The notes under the pieces are model-generated. The model saw nothing but the letters and a program-made list of their open reading frames with translations, was not told the DNA's origin and made no database searches. DNA of 64,000 bases, taken from positions 8,723,501 through 8,787,500 of the forward strand of contig NZ_CP012333.1 in the NCBI RefSeq assembly GCF_001263205.1, in the 5' to 3' direction. This document shows, in pieces, positions 1-7,327 of the stretch. This stretch comes from Labilithrix luteola. GTDB taxonomy: Bacteria > Myxococcota_A > Polyangia > Polyangiales > Polyangiaceae. A program made the translations under genes and the position numbers. Each line of letters starts with the position of its first letter. Position 1 is the first letter of the stretch.

Positions 1-1417
1 CGAGAAACAGCTTCGCCAAGAAGACGAACACGGCCATCGCCATGTAGCCCCCGCCGAATTCGTCGTGCGAAAGGAGGAAGTCGTAGGCGCCGTGGAGCGC
101 GACGACCATCACCGAGACCCGCGAGAAATCCGAGGCGTATCGCTCCCGATCGGCGAGGAAGTCGTCGAGCGCCGTGGCCAAGATGCCCGTCATGGCCATG
201 TGGAAGAAGTTCGCGGTGAGGAAGCGACCGAGGCCGGTCTGCAGGTTTCCGCTCGCGAGGTAGCCGAGATTTTCTTCCGCCGCGAAACCCAAGCCGACGA
301 GCGCGCCACACACCAGCACATCGAGCTTGTTGCCCCACTTTCGCAGGACCGGCAGCAGCGGAAGGAAGAGGAGAAGCTTGGACGCCTCTTCCCGCAGGCC
401 GACGCCGAAGACGAAGTAGATGACATCGCGCGCTGCATCGCCCGTCTCGACGAGGCGCAGCGTGGCCTCCTCGACCGCGATGAGGAGCATCGTAGGAACG
501 ACGCTGACGACACCGAGCACGAACGCGACGAGGTACATCGGCAGCTTGAAGCGCGGACGCTCGCCCATCTTGCCGAGGCGGAAGCAGAAGACCATCCACG
601 CCAAGGCGGCCGTCGCGGCCAGCACGAGCGAGGCACGCGACGGCTTCGGTTTGCTCGCGATCGCCAGCCAGCGAGCCGCGCTGCGCCAATCCCGGTCGTG
701 GACCGCGAGCTGGTACTTCAGCTCCGGATCGGTGCGCTCGGCGATGCGCGGATCGGCGAGACGCGTCCGCACCTGATCCCACGCGGCGAGGCGAATCCAG
801 ATCGCGATGGCGGCCGACACGTCTTCGGCGTGGTCGGCGAAGGCCAAGCCCTCCCGCTCGAAATACGTGGCAGCGTCCTCGGCCTTGTCGGGCGGAAGCG
901 CGCGGGCGAGCAGGCGGTTGTGCCAGGGCAGGGGCGGCTCATGCGACGCTCCCTGCTCGATGGCGACGAGCACGTCGTCGGGCACGTTGTGCCGCGCAAC
1001 GCCGAGCCAGTAGCGGCCCGCGAGCGATACTTCGGGCGGCAAATCGTGGACGAGGAATGCGTCGAGGGCCTCGTCGCTCATCGCGCGCGAGCCTTTCGAC
1101 AACGAGGGGAGCTTGCTGGGGTCGGGCAGTCGTTCGCGCAGCTCGTCGATCTGCCGGGCCATACCGTGGATGTTCACCAGCTCGAGGACGAGCGGGATCG
1201 ACGGTCTCTCGCGCAGCAAACCGATGCAGGCCGCCTCCGCGGCACCGAAATCTCCTTCGTGCGCCATGGCCTTGGCGCGCGCCTCCGCCGTCGGTGCTTT
1301 GCGGGATGCACGAACGACCGCGAAGCCGACGAGCAGCGTCACGGCCAGGGCGACGAGCGCCGGGAGAACGACCCGCGGCTCGCCGCGGTGCGTGTACAAA
1401 AGCCGTGAGCGGCGCAT
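1..1417 (-). CDS. PrsW-type intramembrane protease with N-terminal helical extension (partial, cut by window edge)
   Basis: Minus-strand reading frame open from an ATG at 1417 to the left edge (472 codons). It has one N-terminal membrane segment (about residues 18-35), a soluble helical stretch of roughly 200 residues, then a run of membrane segments from about 262. The C-terminal part carries the PrsW/Rce1-like glutamate motifs: REEASK (EE at 342-343, K346), AAEEN (380-381), His405 and HGAYD (His441). Known PrsW proteins cleave membrane-anchored anti-sigma factors; the substrate here is unknown. The long region before the protease domain could be a substrate-binding module, which is inference. 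Divergent from the RNA methyltransferase at 1607. The family call is firm; the C-terminus is not visible. Confidence 0.85.
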   Translation of the reverse strand, partial: MRRSRLLYTHRGEPRVVLPALVALAVTLLVGFAVVRASRKAPTAEARAKAMAHEGDFGAAEAACIGLLRERPSIPLVLELVNIHGMARQIDELRERLPDPSKLPSLSKGSRAMSDEALDAFLVHDLPPEVSLAGRYWLGVARHNVPDDVLVAIEQGASHEPPLPWHNRLLARALPPDKAEDAATYFEREGLAFADHAEDVSAAIAIWIRLAAWDQVRTRLADPRIAERTDPELKYQLAVHDRDWRSAARWLAIASKPKPSRASLVLAATAALAWMVFCFRLGKMGERPRFKLPMYLVAFVLGVVSVVPTMLLIAVEEATLRLVETGDAARDVIYFVFGVGLREEASKLLLFLPLLPVLRKWGNKLDVLVCGALVGLGFAAEENLGYLASGNLQTGLGRFLTANFFHMAMTGILATALDDFLADRERYASDFSRVSVMVVALHGAYDFLLSHDEFGGGYMAMAVFVFLAKLFL

Positions 1418-1606
1418 GGAGGGCCCTCATCCTCTTCCAGCGGCGCGAACGCGGCAAGCGGGCTTGTCGCCGAGGGGCCTTCCTTCCGCGATGACGGGGA
1501 ACCGCGGCGAGCCCCACGATGACGACCTCCACCGGATTTCCCCGAGCTCGGCCTTTCCTGCACGTCGCGCTCGTGACCTCACGTCGACCTGAGGTAGAGA
1601 ACGGGC

Positions 1607-2464
1607 GTGGCTGGTCGACTCGTACACGTGGATTCGCTCGAAGCGGCGCAGGCCGAAGCGCTGCTGCGCCCGTACATCGGAGTTCGTGAGCGCGATCTCC
1701 TGCGCGGGGACGCGACCGGCGACGGCGTCTTCATCGCCGAGGGCGAGGTCGTGGTTCGCGTCTTGGTCCAGCGCGGGCGTTTCGCGGTCCGGTCGCTCCT
1801 GCTCGAGGCCCGGCGCGTCGAGCCGCTGCGTGACGTCATCGATGCGCTTCCCGAATCGGTTCCCGTTTACGTGGTCCCGCAATCGGTGATGGACGGCATC
1901 GTGGGCTTCGCGATCCATCGCGGCATCCTCGCGCTCGGATCGCGAGGCGTGCCCCTCACGCCCTCCGAGCTGCTCGGAGGACAGGCCGAAGGCAAGCCGG
2001 AACTTCTCGTCGGGCTCGTCGGGCTCGCCAATCACGACAACGTCGGCAGCATCTTCAGGAGCGCGGCTGCGTTCGGCGTGCGTGGCGTCCTGCTCGACGA
2101 TACCTCCTGCGATCCGCTCTACCGCAAGGCGATCCGCGTTTCGGTCGGCGGTGCGCTCGTCGTGCCCTTCGCCCGAAGCGAGTCGGCGACGGCCATGCTC
2201 GACGCGATCGAGGCGCACGGCTGGGAGCCCATCGCGCTCACGCCTCGAGGTGAAGAAACCTTCGGAAATCTAGGGAAGGCGTGCTCGCGCCGGGTGCTTC
2301 TGATGGGAACCGAAGGCGAGGGGCTTCCCGACCATGTGCTCACGCGGGCACGTCGTGTGCGAATCGATATGGAGCCCACGCTCGACTCGCTCAACGTCGC
2401 GGTGGCGACGGGCATTGCGATCTACGAAGCTACCCAAGGCATGCGCGCGCACGCGCGACGGTGA
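1607..2464 (+). CDS. SpoU/TrmH-family RNA 2'-O-methyltransferase
   Basis: 285 aa, GTG start. The C-terminal SPOUT domain has all three family motifs: N-H-D-N-VGSIFRSAAAFG (motif 1, about residue 140), LLMGTEGEGLP (motif 2) and DSLNVAVATGIAIYE (motif 3), which form the knot that binds S-adenosylmethionine. The N-terminal 100 residues resemble the substrate-binding domain of rRNA/tRNA ribose methylases. Likely methylates a ribose 2'-OH in rRNA or tRNA; the target nucleotide cannot be told from sequence. It precedes the glutathione transferase gene by 22 bp and may share its transcript. Confidence 0.9.
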   Translation: MAGRLVHVDSLEAAQAEALLRPYIGVRERDLLRGDATGDGVFIAEGEVVVRVLVQRGRFAVRSLLLEARRVEPLRDVIDALPESVPVYVVPQSVMDGIVGFAIHRGILALGSRGVPLTPSELLGGQAEGKPELLVGLVGLANHDNVGSIFRSAAAFGVRGVLLDDTSCDPLYRKAIRVSVGGALVVPFARSESATAMLDAIEAHGWEPIALTPRGEETFGNLGKACSRRVLLMGTEGEGLPDHVLTRARRVRIDMEPTLDSLNVAVATGIAIYEATQGMRAHARR

Positions 2465-2486
2465 CAGACACCGAAGGAGCTGCGCC

Positions 2487-3164
2487 TTGGACACCATCCT
2501 CTTCTACACGCCAGGAACCTGCGCTCTCGCGGCCATTGTCACGCTCGAATGGCTCGGGCAGCCCTATCGGCTCTGCCGCGTCCAAAAGGCCGAACGGCAA
2601 TCCGAACCGTTTCTCCGCATCAACCCACGAGGCCAGGTTCCGGCCATGCTCGTCGATGGTCGGCCGCTCCTGGAATCCAACGCCATTCTCGCGCACCTCG
2701 TCGATCGGAGGCCCGAGCTCGCGCTGCTGCCGAGGCACGGCACGTGGGAGCGCGACATTGCCAACCAATGGCTGGCGTATCTGGCGAGCGCCTTCCATGC
2801 GGCCTTCTGGCCGATGCTGATGCCCCAGCGCTACACGCTCGAGAACGACTGCCAGGCGACGGTTCGGCAAGCCGGCGAAGAGGCCGTACGACGCGAGCTC
2901 CGGCGCGTCGACACGTACCTCGAGGGCAAGGATTTCATCCAGGGCACTCGTCCTTCGGCCCTCGATGCGTACCTTCACGCCATGTCCCGTTGGGGCAACT
3001 CGCTCGTCGACATGGCCAAGGATCATCCGAACCTCTGGCGCCATCAAAAGACGATGGCGCGCGATCCCGCGGTGCGCTTCGGAACGGCGGTCGAACGTGG
3101 AGAGCCGCCTCCCGAGCCGCACGCGCTCGTGGGTCACGTCGAGCTGGCGAGCATCACTCTCTGA
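2487..3164 (+). CDS. Glutathione S-transferase family protein
   Basis: 225 aa from a TTG start at 2487, chosen because a GAAGGAG ribosome site lies at 2473-2479; the frame remains open further upstream but inside the preceding gene. The N-terminal thioredoxin-like fold shows YTPGTCALA (a bacterial GST-type active-site stretch with Cys), NPRGQVPAM with the cis-Pro, and LLESNAI, which contacts the glutathione glutamyl group. An all-helical C-terminal domain follows (Trp-rich, ALDAY motif). Predicted cytosolic dimer conjugating or reducing with glutathione. A GCS2-type ligase elsewhere in the window (27339) might supply gamma-glutamylcysteine chemistry, but that link is inference. Confidence 0.88.
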   Translation: MDTILFYTPGTCALAAIVTLEWLGQPYRLCRVQKAERQSEPFLRINPRGQVPAMLVDGRPLLESNAILAHLVDRRPELALLPRHGTWERDIANQWLAYLASAFHAAFWPMLMPQRYTLENDCQATVRQAGEEAVRRELRRVDTYLEGKDFIQGTRPSALDAYLHAMSRWGNSLVDMAKDHPNLWRHQKTMARDPAVRFGTAVERGEPPPEPHALVGHVELASITL

Positions 3165-3178
3165 CTTCGGAGGCGCCC

Positions 3179-3469
3179 ATGAGCTCGAGCGACGTCGATC
3201 TCCGGAATCCCTGTGAGCACGTCACGCCCGAGACGGCGCGCATCCGTCGCGTCGAACGGCCGGCGGCGGGATGCGAGGAGTGCCTGAAAATGGGCGGGCG
3301 GTGGGTCCACCTTCGGGTGTGCCTGAACTGCGGGCACGTGGGCTGCTGCGATTCCTCGCCCAATCGGCACGCCACGGCTCACTACCGAACGACGTTGCAC
3401 CCGCTCGTCACCTCGGGCGAACCGGGCGAGACCTGGGCCTACTGCTACGCGGACGAAGCACTCCTCTGA
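3179..3469 (+). CDS. UBP-type zinc-finger protein
   Basis: 96 aa, almost entirely one ZnF-UBP domain. Visible putative ligands are Cys12-x-His14, Cys32-x2-Cys35, Cys48-x2-Cys51, Cys56 and His64, His68 and His74, the spacing expected of this zinc fold. In eukaryotes the domain binds the free C-terminus of ubiquitin; small stand-alone bacterial versions exist but their role is not established. The ATG at 3179 sits 14 bp after the GST stop with GGAGG upstream, so it is probably co-transcribed with it. Ends 3 bp from the convergent SDR gene. Confidence 0.85.
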   Translation: MSSSDVDLRNPCEHVTPETARIRRVERPAAGCEECLKMGGRWVHLRVCLNCGHVGCCDSSPNRHATAHYRTTLHPLVTSGEPGETWAYCYADEALL

Positions 3470-3472
3470 GCG

Positions 3473-4291
3473 CTAGGAGACCGAGCGGCGCCGCGCGAGG
3501 ATGGCCTGACGGTTCCGCGCGCCGCGTTTTTCGAGCGCCGGTTGGATGCGCTTCGCGAAATCGGGAAGGAGGTAGGCCATCGTGGCCAGCCTTCCCGACT
3601 GACGTGGCAGCGCGAGCTCGTCGATGCGTTCATCGATGCAGCGCAAGATGCCCGCGGCGACCTCTTCGGCGCTGATCATCGGTTGCGACAGAACGATGTC
3701 GGGCACCTCGCTCAGATCTCCGAGGAACCCGGTATCCACCGGGCCGGGGCACACGCAACCGACGTGCACGTTGCGCTCTTCCAGATCACGAGCCACCGCG
3801 CGAGCAAAGGCTCGGAGGCCCGCCTTCGAGGCGCTGTAGGTGGCCTCGCCAGGCACTGGCACCATCCCAGCGATGCTCGAGACCTGGACGATCGAGCCGC
3901 CGCTCGCGATGTGCGGAAGCGCCGCGCGCGTGAGGACGATGGGAGCGGTGAGGTTCGTCGTGACGATGTCGGCGAGCTGACGCGGTTCGTACTTCTCGAT
4001 GGCGCCGCGGTGATTGAGGCCCGCGTTGTTCACGATGACGTCGAGCCGACCGAGCTCTTCGACGACCATGCGCGGAAGCTGCTCGAGCGTGCCGAGGTCG
4101 CGCACGTCGAGCGGGAAGGCCTTGGCGCGCTCCGAACCGAGCTCGCGAACGAGAGCGTCGAGCGCCGCGCGTGTGCGTGCAACGAGGGCTACGCGACCTC
4201 CGCGCGCAACCCAGGCTCGCGCGAAGGCGAGCCCGATCCCGCTCGAAGCACCCGTGACGATCGCGACCCGGTCCTTGGCGTCGCTGCTCAC
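3473..4291 (-). CDS. Short-chain dehydrogenase/reductase (SDR)
   Basis: 272 aa using the GTG at 4291, whose GTGA overlaps the TGA of the upstream gene by 4 bp, suggesting translational coupling. Classical SDR features: TGASSGIG nucleotide-binding loop near the N-terminus, NNAG around residue 90, catalytic Ser in VQVSSIAG and the YSASK (Tyr-x3-Lys) pair. Predicted NAD(P)H-dependent oxidoreductase in the cytosol; an Arg just after beta-2 (VARTR) suggests NADP preference. Substrate unknown. The C-terminus is basic (RNRQAILARRR). Confidence 0.88.
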   Translation of the reverse strand: MSSDAKDRVAIVTGASSGIGLAFARAWVARGGRVALVARTRAALDALVRELGSERAKAFPLDVRDLGTLEQLPRMVVEELGRLDVIVNNAGLNHRGAIEKYEPRQLADIVTTNLTAPIVLTRAALPHIASGGSIVQVSSIAGMVPVPGEATYSASKAGLRAFARAVARDLEERNVHVGCVCPGPVDTGFLGDLSEVPDIVLSQPMISAEEVAAGILRCIDERIDELALPRQSGRLATMAYLLPDFAKRIQPALEKRGARNRQAILARRRSVS

Positions 4292-5307
4292 TTGCCCTTG
4301 GCCGAACAACGGATGATGCAGTCGAAGTTGCCCTTGCAGCCGCACGCGTCGGCCGACCTGGCGGCCGGCTTCGGTGCGGGCGCGGCCTCCGACTTGGCCG
4401 CGACGCCGGACGAGCCGACCTTCTGGAGCCCGCTCGCAGGGGACGGCCGCGAGACCTTGCCTTTGCCGCCCTTGCCCTTTTTGCCGGCGGCGACGGGCTT
4501 TGCTTCTTCCTCCTTGGCCGCAGGCGCGGCGGCGGGCTCGGGCGCCGGCGGGGGAGGCGCAACCACGGGAGCGGGGATGACGGGCTTGGCCGCGGCGATC
4601 GACGCGGTCGCGACGTTCTTCGCGGGTTCTTCGCCTCGGAAGGCCACCGCGATGCCGACGACCATCAGCGCCGTCGCGACGACGCCGCCTGCGATGGCGC
4701 CGATGAGCTTCGCCGTCGGTCGCTTGCGGACGAGCGGCAGGAGCGAGCCCGGCGACGAGAGCTCGCGCGCAAACGCTCCGGGAGGAGGCTCGCTCGTGAA
4801 GAGCGGCTGCGATGCGTTCGGTGCGCCGCGCGGCGGGACCGAGGAGAGAGCCTTGAGGTCGATGAGCCCGTCGTCGTCGTCGGGGCGTCCGCTCGGCGCG
4901 CTGTTCGTCATCGGCGGCGGCGGTGGCGGTGGCGTCTTCTGGGCCGCCGCGCTCTTCAGCGAGTCGATGGTGAAGAGCACCGACGTCTCGTTGCGCGCGG
5001 CGACGCCGCTCGAGAACGGCGCCGGGCGGAGCGTCTGCTTCACGGATCCGAGCTCCGGATCGCGCGTGGCGAACAAGTCTCGCTTCTCGCGGGCGGTACC
5101 ACGACGGACGACGGCCGCGTGTGCGCGATCACTCGCCGGGCGAGCCTGCTGGAGCTGGGGCGACGTCTCCGGCTCGGCAACGCGGGACACCAACCAGACG
5201 GTGTCGCAGGCTCCGCAGCGCATTCGTGCGGTGTTGCCGTGAAAGTTCCGCTCGTCAGGCTGATCGACGATGTACTCGGTCGCGCAGGCGGGGCAGCTCA
5301 CGTTCAT
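4288..5307 (-). CDS. MJ0042-type zinc-ribbon membrane protein
   Basis: 339 aa. The first 45 residues form a zinc ribbon (CPAC near residue 5 and CGAC near 32), the MJ0042 finger often found at the N-terminus of myxobacterial membrane regulators. A low-complexity linker with a DDDDG patch leads to a single membrane segment (about residues 200-223), then a Pro/Ala/Lys-rich tail. The extreme C-terminus is Cys-rich (CGCKGNFDCIIRC), an unusual second possible metal or disulfide site. Role unknown; a membrane-anchored sensor or scaffold is inference. Coupled to the SDR gene downstream. Confidence 0.75.
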   Translation of the reverse strand: MNVSCPACATEYIVDQPDERNFHGNTARMRCGACDTVWLVSRVAEPETSPQLQQARPASDRAHAAVVRRGTAREKRDLFATRDPELGSVKQTLRPAPFSSGVAARNETSVLFTIDSLKSAAAQKTPPPPPPPMTNSAPSGRPDDDDGLIDLKALSSVPPRGAPNASQPLFTSEPPPGAFARELSSPGSLLPLVRKRPTAKLIGAIAGGVVATALMVVGIAVAFRGEEPAKNVATASIAAAKPVIPAPVVAPPPPAPEPAAAPAAKEEEAKPVAAGKKGKGGKGKVSRPSPASGLQKVGSSGVAAKSEAAPAPKPAARSADACGCKGNFDCIIRCSAKGK

Positions 5308-5489
5308 GGCGATGCTGTTTCACGAAGCAAGAACCATGACGTGAAGTTGCAGCCCCGAGGTCGTAGGTATTTCGACGACTTCGGGGCGCTGTCGGCGTTT
5401 CAGGTGTCCAGCCTGGGGCGCGAGTTATCCATGGTCTTGCAGCTTGCCGGCCTCAGTTTCGAGGCCGATTTCACTCAGGGCGAGAGATC

Positions 5490-6440
5490 TCACGCCCCTC
5501 GCTTGAGCACGCCGTCGGGGCGGCCGGGCATCGGGGGAAGCGCCGAAGGCGAACCCGAGGACGGAAGGCCATCGACCCCCGGAACGAGCATGGCGGCATC
5601 GACGGCGCGCAACTCTTCGGGCGAGAAGCCGCGGAACGTCACCGTGCGGTGCGGGCGGAGAAGCGAGAGCTCGTAGAGCGTGTTGTATGCATCGAACACG
5701 CGCGGGCTCTTCTTGATGTCCACGAGCGCCCGCCCGATCGCCGCCGGGTACTGACCCTTGGCTTCGGCCACGAGCGCTGCGACACGCATGGCCGTGTCGG
5801 CTTCGAGCTGCGCGACGGCCAGTCGTCCACTCTCTTCGACGTGCGCCTTGGCACGCTCGAGCCGCGCGGCGATCGCCTCGAAGAATTGCTGCGAGACGCC
5901 CGGCAAGAGGCTCACGTTGCGGATGAACACGAGCTCCACGGCGAGACCCCAGCGCTCCGTCTCGGCGCTGATGTCGTTCTGCAGGAGCGTGCTCAGCTCG
6001 GTGCGGTCGCACAAGATCTGACGGAACTCGCGGCTACCCAGGATCGACGTGGCCGCGTGCGAGACGAGGTTCTGGAGCGAGCGATCCCAATCGGTGACCG
6101 AGAAGACCGCCTTCTCGGGATCGGCAATGCGGTACTCGACCCAGAGGTCGACGATGACGGTGGTGCCGCGCGCGTCGTTGACGTGCACGTTCTTGAAGTG
6201 CCGGAAGTCACGGCGCAGAGGAACGCGTCGCACCTCGACCCAGGGCAGAAGCCGCGTCACGAGCACGTGCAGACCCGGCGTGCGAATCTGCTGCACGAGC
6301 TTGCCGAAGCTCGTCACGAGGACGGCTTCCTCGTCTTCGACTTCGATGGTGACCGCGCGAAGCAAGACGGCGAGGAGCGGTAGCAGGGCGGCTCCGAAAG
6401 CTCCCCCAACGACCAGACGCAGAACTTCGGCTCCGTTCAC
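5490..6440 (-). CDS. SPFH/band-7 membrane protein (second of pair)
   Basis: 316 aa, GTG start at 6440 overlapping the stop of the preceding gene (GTGA). An N-terminal membrane anchor (about residues 8-28) is followed by a band-7/SPFH domain (ITIEVEDEEAVLVTSFGKL onward to about 190) and an Ala/Glu-rich coiled-coil region, the layout of stomatin, prohibitin and HflC. Such proteins assemble into large membrane rings that organise transporters or proteases. It is the third gene of a coupled operon after the SulP-carbonic anhydrase fusion and another SPFH protein. The tail is Pro/Ser-rich. Confidence 0.85.
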   Translation of the reverse strand: MNGAEVLRLVVGGAFGAALLPLLAVLLRAVTIEVEDEEAVLVTSFGKLVQQIRTPGLHVLVTRLLPWVEVRRVPLRRDFRHFKNVHVNDARGTTVIVDLWVEYRIADPEKAVFSVTDWDRSLQNLVSHAATSILGSREFRQILCDRTELSTLLQNDISAETERWGLAVELVFIRNVSLLPGVSQQFFEAIAARLERAKAHVEESGRLAVAQLEADTAMRVAALVAEAKGQYPAAIGRALVDIKKSPRVFDAYNTLYELSLLRPHRTVTFRGFSPEELRAVDAAMLVPGVDGLPSSGSPSALPPMPGRPDGVLKRGA

Positions 6441-7327
6441 GAGGACCCCTCTTTCAGGAAGACGGCGCGCGATTCGCTGGTGACTTCGGCGCGGCGACGC
6501 TGGACGTAAGCGTCGAGGACGTTCTTGGTTTCGAGCTCCTCGAGATACTCGGCGAGCTTGCGCACCTCGGTCTCCGATGCGCTGGCACGTGCTCGAGCAA
6601 TCGAGACGCCGCGCTCAGCGGCGAGGATGCGCTGCTGGCATTCACCTTCGGCCCGAAAGAGATGCGCCTCGGCTTCGCTCTGGGCTTGGATGACCGCGTT
6701 CAGTGCATCGGCGAGCTCGTCGGGAGGGAGGATGTCGGCGAGGTCGACGGCGTTGAAGCGCACTCCGTAACGATCGTCGATGCGGCGCGCGCAGAAGCTC
6801 TCGATGCGCTCGTTGAGGAGCTTTCGCTCACGACGAATGAGTGCGTACGAGCCAGCCTGGCGTGCGAAGTCGAAGCGGGTGGCGAGCGACGATGTGTCCT
6901 CTTCGGCGGCTCCGCGGAAGTTCGCGATCTCGTTTCGGAGCAGGCATGTGAAGAGGCCGGTGATGTGGTCGAGGGGCCGCTCGAGGCCGAAGAGCAGCTC
7001 GTAGAGCTCCCTCTCGACGGGCACGTAGCGCACGTACGAGTCGAGACGCAGCACCGTGCCGTCGTCGGCCATGGCGGTGCCGCCGCCTTCTTCGCCGCCG
7101 AGGTCGAGCGTCTGCTCCTTCATCGAGACGTTGCGGACTTGCTGCCACGGCTTTTTCCAGTGGAGGCCCGGACCATGGACGAGGAGCTGGCGTTTGCCGT
7201 CGCGCGTCTCCGCGCGGCCGAACGTCGTGAGGACTGCGAGGTGCCCCTCTTCGACGCGGAACGTGCTGCGGTAGAGGATGAATGCAACGTAGAACATCAG
7301 GCCTACGGCGAGACCAGTCTCGAGCAT
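6437..7327 (-). CDS. SPFH/band-7 membrane protein (first of pair)
   Basis: 296 aa from the ATG at 7327, which shares one base with the TGA of the upstream transporter gene (TGATG), so translation is probably coupled. One N-terminal membrane segment (about residues 4-20) precedes the SPFH domain (VEEGHLAVLTTFGRAE) and a coiled-coil stretch (EAHLFRAEGECQQ onward). Distinct in sequence from its neighbour, as HflK is from HflC, so the two may build a hetero-oligomeric ring. The genetic linkage to a bicarbonate-type transporter suggests organisation of that transporter, which is inference. Confidence 0.85.
   Translation of the reverse strand: MLETGLAVGLMFYVAFILYRSTFRVEEGHLAVLTTFGRAETRDGKRQLLVHGPGLHWKKPWQQVRNVSMKEQTLDLGGEEGGGTAMADDGTVLRLDSYVRYVPVERELYELLFGLERPLDHITGLFTCLLRNEIANFRGAAEEDTSSLATRFDFARQAGSYALIRRERKLLNERIESFCARRIDDRYGVRFNAVDLADILPPDELADALNAVIQAQSEAEAHLFRAEGECQQRILAAERGVSIARARASASETEVRKLAEYLEELETKNVLDAYVQRRRAEVTSESRAVFLKEGSS

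Noticed and set aside
65..1408. Long plus-strand frame of 447 codons
   Set aside because: Reads as Arg/Asp/Glu-rich nonsense; the antisense frame encodes a clear PrsW protease running off the window.
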